NCBI GenBank assembly: GCA_904502185.1
Contig: CAJGDX010000015.1
Span: 1-31,796, forward strand
Direction of reading: 5' to 3'
Origin: an uncultured Bacteroidaceae bacterium
GTDB lineage: Bacteria > Bacteroidota > Bacteroidia > Bacteroidales > Bacteroidaceae
DNA: 31,796 bases
The position numbers and the translations under genes are program-made. Shown in pieces: positions 15,565 to 23,729 of the stretch. Positions within the stretch are counted from its first letter, which is position 1. Every line of letters begins with the position of its first letter. The notes below the pieces were generated by a model. That model made no database searches. It was not told the DNA's origin and was given only the letters and a program-made list of their open reading frames with translations.

Positions 15565-16323
15565 TTATTTTATCTTGAAGAAACTTTTCATTACCGAGGC
15601 AAAAAGTCCGGGATTTTCGAGGAAAGAGAAGTGGCCCGTGCCGTGTGCAATCACCAGTCCTGCATCTTTTATATGTTTTTCCATATATTTAGCGTCGGAC
15701 AAAGGTGTTGCCGTATCAAGGTTACCCCAGAAAAGCAGTACAGGTGCTGTAATCAGGGGCATCACATGTTTCAGGTCTTCGTTTACCACTTTCGAGAGTA
15801 TGCGGCGCATCATGGGCGATGCATTGTTGTAGTCCGACGAACCTGCATTCTTGCGGAATCTGTTCAGCATCTGCTCGGCCTTCTCCTTGGGAAGCAGTGT
15901 GTTGCAGAGCCACTTGGCACATTTGTAGGTGTAGACCTTGTAGTAGTATTTCCACGAACGTTGGGGCTTTATACCTGCTGCGTCCACCAGCACCACTCTT
16001 GATGTGGCATTGCGCGAAGAGTAGAGCAGCGACACGCGTCCGCCGAACGAGTGTCCCACCAGTGCGGGCGATTCAATCTGGTTGTCGTTTACGAATTTTT
16101 CTATCAGTTGTGTGTACTCTTCCACGCCCCACACTTCATCGGGTTCCTGCGATGCACCGAACCCGGGAAAGTCGAACGAGTAGACTTTGTATTTAGTAGA
16201 GAGAATCGCTGCGATGGCCTTGAAAATGTCGTGTGTGCATCCCCAGCCATGAAGCAAAAGCACAGCTTCGCCTTCGCCTGTAACCTCAACGAATACCTCT
16301 TTATTGTCGTATTTGTATATCAT
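15565..16323 (-). CDS. Alpha/beta-fold hydrolase
   Basis: This 252-residue protein has a complete catalytic triad: nucleophile Ser92 in GHSFGG, Asp203 in GNLDTATP and His231 in GTGHFSF. The oxyanion segment HGWGCTHD is at 25-32. No signal peptide is present. I chose the ATG at 16323-16321 (MIYKYDNKEV). A TTG-initiated extension to 16344 would run through the promoter element. It is the first gene of the three-gene operon with the MurF-like ligase and Ddl, separated by only four bases from the former. The family covers esterases, peptidases and thioesterases. Context suggests an amide or ester bond in a cell-wall-type precursor, but that is a guess. Confidence 0.9.
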   Translation of the reverse strand: MIYKYDNKEVFVEVTGEGEAVLLLHGWGCTHDIFKAIAAILSTKYKVYSFDFPGFGASQEPDEVWGVEEYTQLIEKFVNDNQIESPALVGHSFGGRVSLLYSSRNATSRVVLVDAAGIKPQRSWKYYYKVYTYKCAKWLCNTLLPKEKAEQMLNRFRKNAGSSDYNNASPMMRRILSKVVNEDLKHVMPLITAPVLLFWGNLDTATPLSDAKYMEKHIKDAGLVIAHGTGHFSFLENPGLFASVMKSFFKIK

Positions 16324-16341
16324 TTTCGTGTATTGTTTATA

Positions 16342-16349
16342 CAAAGTTA
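16342..16349 (-). promoter_or_regulatory. Bacteroidota -7 element for the hydrolase/MurF-like/ddl operon
   Basis: The minus strand reads TAACTTTG, a TAnnTTTG match, ending 18 bases before the hydrolase ATG. The implied leader is very short (about 12 bases). It also argues against the TTG start that would fall inside this element. The -33 region is unremarkable. Confidence 0.6.
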
Positions 16350-16393
16350 CAAATTTATGGATTTTATGGCGGAAATGCGAATAATTTTGAAGA

Positions 16394-16624
16394 TTATTTT
16401 GTGGACAGCTGTGCCTGTTGTGCTTCTAAATTTAAAACGGCAGCTAAATAACGGTTGCAACGCTGGCTGAAGGAAAATAGAAAAGATACCTGCCTATCCG
16501 TTGTATTGGGTACATCCGCATTGTCGCGGAAGATTCTGACTATGTTCTCGTCGTATAAAACCAAAGTGGTTCTTACGCCGGCTTTTGTCTTTAGTTCAAC
16601 CATCGTGGGGTTGATTTTTTCCAT
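16394..16624 (-). pseudogene. Probable gene remnant, possibly the N-terminus of a GH31-type glycosidase
   Basis: An open reading of 76 codons starts at an ATG (16624-16622) preceded by a purine-rich stretch. Its first 33 residues (including VELKTKAGVRTTLVLYDENI and VRIFRDN) resemble the N-terminal beta-sandwich start of GH31 alpha-glucosidase-like proteins, which I recall from pattern only. The remaining residues after about NTTDRQ look unlike any domain, and the reading ends at 16394, 70 bases before the next gene. The best explanation is a truncated gene start left after rearrangement. A genuine short protein cannot be excluded. Apart from this, the 392-base gap between the divergent genes holds only promoter sequences. 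Confidence 0.4.
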
Positions 16625-16715
16625 TGCTGTCGCCTCTCTTCCTTCCAATTATTTCTGTTCACTGCTTCGCAGTTTCGTTGGAATGAACTATCTTCGCAAA
16701 TGATTTTCTTTTAAT

Positions 16716-19229
16716 ATGATTTATCCGGATAATTTTGAAAATAAGATAGAATTTGATGCGGTGCGCCGTATGCTCAAGGATTTTTCTCTCTGCCGTTTGG
16801 GCGAGGAGCGTGTGGATGATATGCAGTTCATGACTGATTTTAAGGCTATCGGACGCAGACTCGATGAGGTTGTTGAATTTGTAAGGGTTTTACAACTGGA
16901 GCAGAATTTTCCTTCTGATTACTATTTTGATGTGCGTGAGCCTTTACAGCGTGTGCGTATAGCAGGAATGTTTATGGGCGAGGATGAACTTTTCTCGCTC
17001 CGTCGTTCGCTCGACACTATCGGACGCATGTTGTCCATTCTGCGCAAGCAGGGCGACGATTCGGGAAGTGGCGAGGAGAATCCTCTCTATCCCAATCTGC
17101 GTAGATTGGCTGGAGATGTCGATATTCTGCCTTCGCTGTTGAAGGCTATCGATGCCATCATCGATAAGTTTGGAAAAGTAAAAGACACAGCATCGCCTGC
17201 GCTGGCTTCGTTGCGCAGCGAACTGTCGCGCACTTCGGGCAGTATTTCGCGCACGCTGAACTCCATTCTTCGCAGGGCGCAGGCCGAGGGTCTGGTCGAG
17301 AAGGATGCTTCGCCCACGTTGCGCGACGGACGTTTGGTGATACCAGTAGCTCCTGCTCTCAAACGCAAGATGAACGGTATCATTCACGACGAGTCGGCCA
17401 GTGGAAAAACAGTCTTTATAGAGCCTGCCGAGGTTGTGCAGGCCAACAACCGCATACGCGAACTTGAGGCGGAGGAGCGCCGCGAGGTTGTTCGTATTCT
17501 TACGGCATTCTCCGATGAACTTCGTCCCCATGTGCCCGACCTTCTTTCGGCATACGACTTTCTTGGCGAGATGGATTTTATACGTGCAAAGGCACAGCTG
17601 GCTATAAAGTTTGACGCGGTAAAGCCATCGTTGAACCCGCGTCCTATGATGGATTGGGGGGCAGCCTGTCATCCTCTGCTCGAAATGTCGTTGCAGAAGC
17701 ATGGCAGACGTATGTCGCGCCTCGATATTCAGCTCGAAGGCGACCGTCGCATATTGCTTATTTCAGGTCCCAATGCAGGTGGAAAGTCTGTCTGCCTGAA
17801 GACTGCCGGACTGTTGCAGTATATGTTGCAGTGCGGATTGCTGATTCCTGTTCACGAAAGGAGCAATGCGGGTATATTCCGCCATCTGTTTATAGACATT
17901 GGTGACCAGCAGAGTATAGAGGATGACCTTAGTACCTATTCAAGTCATCTGCTTAATATGAAAAATACTCTTCGTCGTTGCGATGCCCATTCGCTTATTC
18001 TCATAGATGAGTTTGGTAACGGAACGGAACCGCTCATTGGCGGTGCCATGGCCGAGGCCATTCTCAAACGTTTCAACGAGAAGGGTGCTTTTGGAATTAT
18101 AACAACCCACTATCAGAACCTGAAGCATTTTGCCGACTCCACAAAGGGTGTTGTTAATGGTGCAATGCTCTACGACAGGGGCGAAATGCGTCCTCTGTTC
18201 CAGTTGCAGATTGGTAATCCCGGCAGTTCCTTCGCTGTGGAGATTGCCCGCAAAATTGGTCTTCCCGAGGAGATTATCAGGGATGCCTCGGATATTGTGG
18301 GCAGCGACTACATTCAGTCGGACAAATATCTTCAGGATATTGTCCGCGACAAGCGTTATTGGGAAACCAAACGACAAAATGTTCATCGCAAAGAGAAGGA
18401 ACTTGACGATGCTCTTGACAAATATCGTGAATCGTCCGAGGAACTTCGTCGCAGTCGCAAAGAGATTATGCGCGAGGCACGCGAAGAGGCTGAGCGTCTG
18501 ATAAAAGAGGCTAATGCAAAAATAGAAAATACCATACGTGCCATAGTGGAGGCGAAGGCCGAAAAAGAGCGTACAAAAATGGCCCGTAAGGAGTTGAGCG
18601 ACTTCAGCCGCGAGGTTGAGGAGTTGGCACGTCGTCAGCAGAATGAACGTGTCGACCGCGAAATGGCGAAACTGATTGCCCGACAGGAACGCAAGAAGAG
18701 TGCCTCGAAGGATAAGAAAAAGGGAAATGCGTCGACCGAACCTGCTGTGGTGGTGAAACAGGCTCCGCAGATAGTAGTCGGCAGCTATGTGAAGATTCGC
18801 GGTCAGCAGGTGGCGGGAGAGGTGCTCTCTGTCGGCAAAAAGGATGCGATGGTGCGTTTCGGTGCCATAAAGTCGACTGTGGCTCTCGACAGGCTCGAAC
18901 CAAGCGAAGCGCCCAAAGAGCAGCACAGAGCAGTGTCGTTCCTCAGCAGCGAGACACAGGAGAATCTGCATAACAAACGACTCAATTTCAAATCGGAAAT
19001 CGATGTGCGCGGAATGCGTGGCGAGGAGGCTGTGCAGGCCATCAGCTATTTTATTGACGATGCTACCATCTGCGGTGTGCGTCAGGTGCGCATACTTCAC
19101 GGAACGGGCAACGGTATTCTGCGTACTCTGCTCAGGCAGTATCTAAGCACGCTGCCGGTTGTCGACTCCTTCCGCGACGAGCATGTGCAGTTTGGCGGTG
19201 CCGGAATTACGGTAGTCGATTTTGTATAA
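16716..19229 (+). CDS. mutS2: MutS2 family endonuclease
   Basis: This 837-residue protein has the clamp and lever helices of MutS (about residues 1-340). An ABC-type ATPase follows, with Walker A GPNAGGKS at 351-358 and Walker B LILIDEFGNGTEP at 427-439. A long charged coiled coil (about 530-680, rich in Glu, Arg and Lys) leads to a C-terminal Smr nuclease domain from residue 756, with DVRG at 763 and HGTGNG at 795. MutS2 does not act in mismatch repair. In other bacteria it suppresses recombination or acts in ribosome rescue. A weak promoter-like TATCTTCG at 16689-16696 precedes it. A secreted EEP-fold gene follows after 35 bases. Confidence 0.96.
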   Translation: MIYPDNFENKIEFDAVRRMLKDFSLCRLGEERVDDMQFMTDFKAIGRRLDEVVEFVRVLQLEQNFPSDYYFDVREPLQRVRIAGMFMGEDELFSLRRSLDTIGRMLSILRKQGDDSGSGEENPLYPNLRRLAGDVDILPSLLKAIDAIIDKFGKVKDTASPALASLRSELSRTSGSISRTLNSILRRAQAEGLVEKDASPTLRDGRLVIPVAPALKRKMNGIIHDESASGKTVFIEPAEVVQANNRIRELEAEERREVVRILTAFSDELRPHVPDLLSAYDFLGEMDFIRAKAQLAIKFDAVKPSLNPRPMMDWGAACHPLLEMSLQKHGRRMSRLDIQLEGDRRILLISGPNAGGKSVCLKTAGLLQYMLQCGLLIPVHERSNAGIFRHLFIDIGDQQSIEDDLSTYSSHLLNMKNTLRRCDAHSLILIDEFGNGTEPLIGGAMAEAILKRFNEKGAFGIITTHYQNLKHFADSTKGVVNGAMLYDRGEMRPLFQLQIGNPGSSFAVEIARKIGLPEEIIRDASDIVGSDYIQSDKYLQDIVRDKRYWETKRQNVHRKEKELDDALDKYRESSEELRRSRKEIMREAREEAERLIKEANAKIENTIRAIVEAKAEKERTKMARKELSDFSREVEELARRQQNERVDREMAKLIARQERKKSASKDKKKGNASTEPAVVVKQAPQIVVGSYVKIRGQQVAGEVLSVGKKDAMVRFGAIKSTVALDRLEPSEAPKEQHRAVSFLSSETQENLHNKRLNFKSEIDVRGMRGEEAVQAISYFIDDATICGVRQVRILHGTGNGILRTLLRQYLSTLPVVDSFRDEHVQFGGAGITVVDFV

Positions 19230-19264
19230 TCCAAAAGAATATGTTTAAAATTAAATAAGTGATT

Positions 19265-20101
19265 ATGAAAAAGTTAATAATAATGTTTTTTGTCGCTCTC
19301 TTTTTCTGCGACGCAGTTGTGGCAAAATCTCCAATCGAACTTAAGATAATCTCATACAACATCCGCACACTTGCGCGTGACGGAAAGAACAGTTGGAAGT
19401 ATCGTCGCCATGCTACTGAAAAGATGTTGGCCGAGGAGGCTCCCGATGCATTTGGTCTTCAGGAGGCAATGGTTGCTCACCTGCAATATATCGACAGCGT
19501 ATGTCCCAAGTATGCTCGTGTGGGTGTAGGACGCGACGATGGCAAGATGGGCGGCGAAATTATGGCAATATATTACAATACGGAGCGTTTCGACCTTCTC
19601 GACAGTGGCACATTCTGGCTCAGCGAGACTCCTTCGCAGGTGTCACGCGGATGGGACGCAGTTTGTTTCCGTACAACAACATGGGTTAAGTTGCGTGACA
19701 GGAAGAGTGGTCGCAAGTTCTATTATTTCAATACCCATTTCGACCATAAGGGACGTGTGGCGCAAACAGAGTCAGTGAAACTGATTGTGGAAAAAATTAA
19801 ATCTATTGCCGGCAAAAAGGCGACTGTGATACTGACAGGTGACTTTAACATTGAACCGGGCAATGATATTTTCGTGCCATTGAATGAGTTTATGCAGTCG
19901 GCACGTTTGACAGCCCCTGTTACCGACAGCAAAGGTTCGTTCAATCAGTTTGGTGCTATGAAGCGAAAATGTATTCTCGATTACATTTTCTATCGTGGCA
20001 AGAAGGTTGAATGTGTGAAATTCCGTACATTGGATGGCGACTATGGCGCACCTTTTATCTCTGACCACTATCCGATAGAGGCTGTTTTCAATGTGAAATA
20101 G
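19265..20101 (+). CDS. Secreted endonuclease/exonuclease/phosphatase family protein
   Basis: This 278-residue protein has a signal peptide (MKKLIIMFFVALFF to about VVAK). The EEP fold motifs follow: ISYNIRTLARDGKNSW, the catalytic Glu in FGLQEAM, NTHFDHKG, TGDFNIEPGND and the terminal SDHYPIEAVF with the catalytic His. The signal peptide and WDAVCFRTTTWVKL pattern fit the secreted Bacteroidota group often annotated as endonuclease/exonuclease/phosphatase, whose substrates (phospho-sugars, phospholipids or DNA) are mostly untested. I prefer the ATG at 19265 over a GTG six bases earlier. It lies between mutS2 and a GH97 glycosidase, possibly in one transcript. Confidence 0.88.
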   Translation: MKKLIIMFFVALFFCDAVVAKSPIELKIISYNIRTLARDGKNSWKYRRHATEKMLAEEAPDAFGLQEAMVAHLQYIDSVCPKYARVGVGRDDGKMGGEIMAIYYNTERFDLLDSGTFWLSETPSQVSRGWDAVCFRTTTWVKLRDRKSGRKFYYFNTHFDHKGRVAQTESVKLIVEKIKSIAGKKATVILTGDFNIEPGNDIFVPLNEFMQSARLTAPVTDSKGSFNQFGAMKRKCILDYIFYRGKKVECVKFRTLDGDYGAPFISDHYPIEAVFNVK

Positions 20102-20163
20102 CTGTTCCGGCGGATGCCTGAATCCTAAAAGAAATATTTCATATATTTTATAAACCAATTAAC

Positions 20164-20170
20164 AAGGAGG
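20164..20170 (+). promoter_or_regulatory. Strong Shine-Dalgarno sequence before GH97
   Basis: AAGGAGG lies seven bases before the ATG at 20178. Such a near-perfect match to the anti-SD is uncommon in Bacteroidota and is not seen at other starts in this window. It fixes the GH97 start and suggests high translation. Confidence 0.75.
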
Positions 20171-20177
20171 AATCCAA

Positions 20178-22124
20178 ATGAAAGCAACAAGAATTTTTTC
20201 ATTTATCCTGATGGTTGCAGTCTGCTTTTCAGCTTATGCCCGCAAGGTGGTGACAGCCAAGAGTCCCGATGCACAGACAAGTGTGAGTGTTACACTCTCC
20301 GACCGTATCTATTACGATGTAGTAAGTCACAACGAAACGCTGCTGAAACAGAGTGTTATAGGCATGCAGTTGCGCGACAAGACATTGGGTGCTAACCCTG
20401 TTCTTAAAAAGAAGAGAGTACGCACAGTGAACGAAACTGTAACTCCTATCTTCCCTCTGAAGTATAGCAAGGTAGAGAACAATTACACATTGCTTACTCT
20501 GGATATGAAGGGTGGCTATTCTGTTGAGTTCCGTCTCTACAACGATGGTGTTGCCTTTCGTATGAAGACATCGCTCCCCGGCGAGATTGAGGTGATGCAG
20601 GAAAATACAGTTTTCCAGTTGGCTGATAACAGCGACCTTCTGGTGCAGTTGACAGGCGGCTTCAAGACAAGTTGCGAAGAGGAATACTCTATTATAAAGA
20701 GCAACGAGTGGAAAAAGGAGGATAGAATGTCTGTTGCTCCCGTTCTTGTAATGGGCAAGAATCAGAAGATTTTGTTGAGCGAGTTTGATCTCTGCAGCTA
20801 TCCCGCTTTCCTGTTCAAGGGCAATGGCGATAACAGTCTTTCAGTTGTTCAGCCCAAGAATCCCATCGAGTATAAAGACTGGGGTGACCGCAGCCAGCAC
20901 ATCATCAAGGAGGCCGATTATATTGCAAAGACAAGCGGTACACGTACATTCCCCTGGCGCTATATGCTCATCACACAGGAAGATGGCCGTTTGGCGGAGA
21001 ACACAATGCCCATGCGTCTGGCTCAGAAGTGTCAGATAGAGGATACAAGCTGGATCAAGCCCGGTCTTACCTGCTGGGATTGGCTCAATGGTATTCCTTA
21101 TGGCGCAGATGTAGATTTCAAGAGTGGCATCAACCTTGAAACTTACAAGTATTTCGTGGATTTTGCTTCACGCAACAATATCCCTTACATTTTGATGGAC
21201 GAGGGTTGGGCTCTTGATACACGCGACCCCTATCGTACAAACCCTGCAGTTAATCTGCCCGAACTTATCAGCTATGCCAAGTCTAAGAATGTGGGTATCT
21301 GGGTATGGTTGCCCTGGCTCACTGTTGAGCATCACATGGACCTCTTCGCTAAATTCGAGGAGTGGGGTATCGTAGGTACAAAAATCGACTTCATGGATCG
21401 TCACGACCAGTGGATGGTAGATTACTACGACCGTGTTGCAAAAGCTGCTGCCGATCACCATGTCATGATTGACTTCCACGGAGCTTTCCACCCCAGTGGT
21501 CTGGAATACCGTTATCCCAACGTGCTTACTTACGAGGGTGTTCGCGGCATGGAATACAATGGTGGCTGTAACCCCAAGAACAGCATTTGGCTTCCCTTTG
21601 TACGTGGTGCAGTAGGTCCTATGGACTTTACTCCCGGTTCTATGATATGTTATCAGCCCGAATCTCATCATGGTAACCGTCCCTTCTGCTCAGGTGTTGG
21701 AACAAAGGTTTATCATATGGCAGTCTTTGTACTCTTCGAGAGCCACTTGCAGATGTTGATGGACAACCCCTGCCGTTACGATGCATGGCCCGACTGCCGC
21801 GACTTCATCACCAGTGTACCTGTAAACTGGGACGAAACACGCGTGTTGGCTGCTGAGGCAGGCGAGTATATTGTGATGGCTAAGCGCAAGGGCGACAAAT
21901 GGTTCATCGGTGGAATTACAAATGACAAGCAGCGCGAACTGAATGTTAAACTTGATATCCTCCCCGAGGGCAAAGATTTGCAGATGACTTCATTCGTTGA
22001 TGGTGTGAATGCAGGCCGCATGGCTATGGACTACCGTCAGGAGAAGAGCACTGTAAACAAGAATTCAACCATCAGCATCAAGATGGTACGTAACGGTGGA
22101 TTTGCCGCTGTTATCGGTCAGTAA
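20178..22124 (+). CDS. Glycoside hydrolase family 97, retaining-type signature
   Basis: This 648-residue protein has a signal peptide (to about AYARK), an N-terminal beta-sandwich (about residues 25-280), a TIM barrel (290-550) and a C-terminal beta domain. GH97 includes inverting alpha-glucosidases (SusB type) and retaining alpha-galactosidases. Here the barrel carries GTKIDFMDRHDQ with Asp404 in the position of the retaining nucleophile, and TYEGVRGMEY with Glu453 as probable acid/base. This favours the retaining alpha-galactosidase-like group, though substrate is not certain. It is probably periplasmic. A very strong Shine-Dalgarno site precedes it and a perfect 49-base palindrome follows. 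Confidence 0.93.
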   Translation: MKATRIFSFILMVAVCFSAYARKVVTAKSPDAQTSVSVTLSDRIYYDVVSHNETLLKQSVIGMQLRDKTLGANPVLKKKRVRTVNETVTPIFPLKYSKVENNYTLLTLDMKGGYSVEFRLYNDGVAFRMKTSLPGEIEVMQENTVFQLADNSDLLVQLTGGFKTSCEEEYSIIKSNEWKKEDRMSVAPVLVMGKNQKILLSEFDLCSYPAFLFKGNGDNSLSVVQPKNPIEYKDWGDRSQHIIKEADYIAKTSGTRTFPWRYMLITQEDGRLAENTMPMRLAQKCQIEDTSWIKPGLTCWDWLNGIPYGADVDFKSGINLETYKYFVDFASRNNIPYILMDEGWALDTRDPYRTNPAVNLPELISYAKSKNVGIWVWLPWLTVEHHMDLFAKFEEWGIVGTKIDFMDRHDQWMVDYYDRVAKAAADHHVMIDFHGAFHPSGLEYRYPNVLTYEGVRGMEYNGGCNPKNSIWLPFVRGAVGPMDFTPGSMICYQPESHHGNRPFCSGVGTKVYHMAVFVLFESHLQMLMDNPCRYDAWPDCRDFITSVPVNWDETRVLAAEAGEYIVMAKRKGDKWFIGGITNDKQRELNVKLDILPEGKDLQMTSFVDGVNAGRMAMDYRQEKSTVNKNSTISIKMVRNGGFAAVIGQ

Positions 22125-22141
22125 ATATCAGAGTATATTTA

Positions 22142-22190
22142 AATAAAATCAGAGCCTCGAAGTTTCAAACTTCGAGGCTCTGATTTTATT
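22142..22190 (+). terminator. Perfect palindromic terminator after GH97
   Basis: The arms at 22142-22165 and 22167-22190 are exact reverse complements of 24 bp around a single C, with core CAGAGCCTCGAAGTTT. The outer part pairs AATAAAAT with ATTTTATT, giving a U-rich 3' side on either strand, so it may work in both directions. Confidence 0.85.
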
Positions 22191-22326
22191 ATTGGTATTA
22201 TTACAATAGTTGATTGAATGTAAGGATTCGGTGCTCTTCTCTTAAACTCCTTGCCGAACCTTTTCTTCTGTTTCTTTGTTGAATGTTCGTTTAAAGCAGA
22301 TAACAAGATTTTATTCAACTGATGAC

Positions 22327-23631
22327 ATGAGGTATTTGACAATAACCCTGTTTACAATTTTATTGTTTATTATGTTTACGTTTGCACAGAAGAAAAAATA
22401 CCCGGATGCGGCTGAAAGCAGGCCCTCGATTACCGGTTATATGAGTGGCTTTCCGCCTAAGGGCGACAAGGTGATTTCGGCGCGTGACGGTTCGTTTTTC
22501 GAGTTTCCGGCACTGCGTTACAGCGTGGCACACATGCGCGAGTTTATGCCTACAATAAATGTTCCGCGTGGCAATATGGTTCCTGTCGCTCATTTCGAAT
22601 ACGACCTTGACGACAGGATTGATAGCATAACTTTCCTGCCAACAGGCAAGGAGCGTCGCATAACGTGGCGCGAATCGCTCGACCTGAATTACACCGATGG
22701 CATTATTGTGCTGCATAAGGGTAAAATTGTTTACGAAAAATATTTCGGCGACTTCACTGCCGAAATGCCTCATGCGGTGATGTCTGTTACAAAATCCTTT
22801 ACCGGACTTTTGGCAGCTATGCTCTACGCCGAGGGACGGCTCGATCCTACCAGACTTGTCAGTGACTACGTTCCTGAGCTTTCATCTTCGGGCTTTGGCG
22901 ATGCTACCGTGCGCGAACTGATGGATATGACCACAGCTATTAAATACAGCGAGGATTATACCGACCCGGCTGCCGAGGTGTGGGCTTTTTCGGCTGCAGG
23001 AAATCCGATGATAGCTCACGACGATGGTGTCAATGGCTTTTACGATTACCTTGTGGGGGTTAAAAAGGATGGCGAGCATGGCAATGTCTTTGGCTACCGC
23101 ACGGTGAATGCTGATGCTCTTGGTTGGGTGGTTTCAAAAATTACGGGAAAATCTGTCGCACAGCTGTTGAGTGAACTTATCTGGCATCGTATGGGCATGG
23201 AACAGGATGCTTACTATCAGGTGGATGCAATGGGTATTCCTTTTGCCGGTGGCGGATTGAATGCTACTTTGCGCGACCTTGCCCGTTTCGCCGAAATGGT
23301 TAGGATGGGTGGCGAATGGCGTGGTGTAAGAATAGTTCCTGTCGGTACGGTCGAGGATATTCTGCATGGCGGCAATCGTCAGGCATTTGCTGCATCTGAG
23401 CAGGGAAAGAGTCTTAAGGGGTGGAGCTACCGCGACATGTGGTGGATAACCAATAATTCCCATCGTGCATATATGGCTCGCGGTGTTCATGGGCAGGCAA
23501 TTTACATCGACCCTGTGGCTGAAATGACAATAGTCCGTCTTGCATCGACCTATCTTTCAAGCAATATGCTTATCGATCCTCTGTCGCTACCGGCTTATGC
23601 TGCTGTTGCCGACTATCTGTTGGGAAGGTGA
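22327..23631 (+). CDS. Beta-lactamase/transpeptidase-like serine hydrolase (NylB-like)
   Basis: This 434-residue protein has a hydrophobic N-terminus (MRYLTITLFTILLFIMFTFAQ) acting as a signal peptide or anchor. A class C beta-lactamase-type hydrolase domain follows, with Ser153-x-x-Lys156 in MSVTKSFTG and GYRTVNAD with Tyr257 as second catalytic residue. Segments VRELMDMTTAIKYSEDYTDP and GEHGNVFGYRTVN resemble 6-aminohexanoate-dimer hydrolase and EstB-like esterases more than true beta-lactamases. The start at the ATG 22327 is preferred. An upstream TTG at 22276 would put extra residues before the signal peptide. TTTCTTTG at 22271-22278 is one base off the promoter consensus. The natural substrate is unknown. 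Confidence 0.88.
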   Translation: MRYLTITLFTILLFIMFTFAQKKKYPDAAESRPSITGYMSGFPPKGDKVISARDGSFFEFPALRYSVAHMREFMPTINVPRGNMVPVAHFEYDLDDRIDSITFLPTGKERRITWRESLDLNYTDGIIVLHKGKIVYEKYFGDFTAEMPHAVMSVTKSFTGLLAAMLYAEGRLDPTRLVSDYVPELSSSGFGDATVRELMDMTTAIKYSEDYTDPAAEVWAFSAAGNPMIAHDDGVNGFYDYLVGVKKDGEHGNVFGYRTVNADALGWVVSKITGKSVAQLLSELIWHRMGMEQDAYYQVDAMGIPFAGGGLNATLRDLARFAEMVRMGGEWRGVRIVPVGTVEDILHGGNRQAFAASEQGKSLKGWSYRDMWWITNNSHRAYMARGVHGQAIYIDPVAEMTIVRLASTYLSSNMLIDPLSLPAYAAVADYLLGR

Positions 23632-23661
23632 TGTTTAGTGGTAGTAACCCTGTTGTTATGT

Positions 23662-23721
23662 AACTCACAAACAGACGAGCTACTGCAGTGTACACTGCAG
23701 TAGCTCGTCTGTTTGTGGGTT
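23662..23721. terminator. 60-bp near-perfect palindrome between convergent genes
   Basis: Arms of 30 bases (23662-23691 and 23692-23721) are complementary at 29 positions, the exception being a possible G-U pair. The centre is CAGTGTACACTG. It lies between the converging serine hydrolase and mscS-like genes. There is no clear T tract, so terminator function is likely from position and shape, not proven. Confidence 0.7.
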
Positions 23722-23729
23722 GAAATATA

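Noticed and set aside
16321..16344. TTG start giving a seven-residue longer hydrolase.
   Set aside because: The added codons overlap the TAACTTTG promoter element, and the ATG at 16323 fits the family start better.
16455..16703. Plus-strand 82-codon reading in the divergent gap before mutS2.
   Set aside because: It is antisense to the probable gene remnant, overlaps the mutS2 promoter region and shows no domain.
17940..19100. Minus-strand reading of 386 codons opposite mutS2.
   Set aside because: It overlaps the conserved MutS2 ATPase, coiled-coil and Smr coding sequence, and the antisense product shows no recognisable domain. It is a codon-bias shadow.
22139..22342. Small minus-strand reading after GH97.
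   Set aside because: It consists largely of one arm of the terminator palindrome and has no protein-like features.
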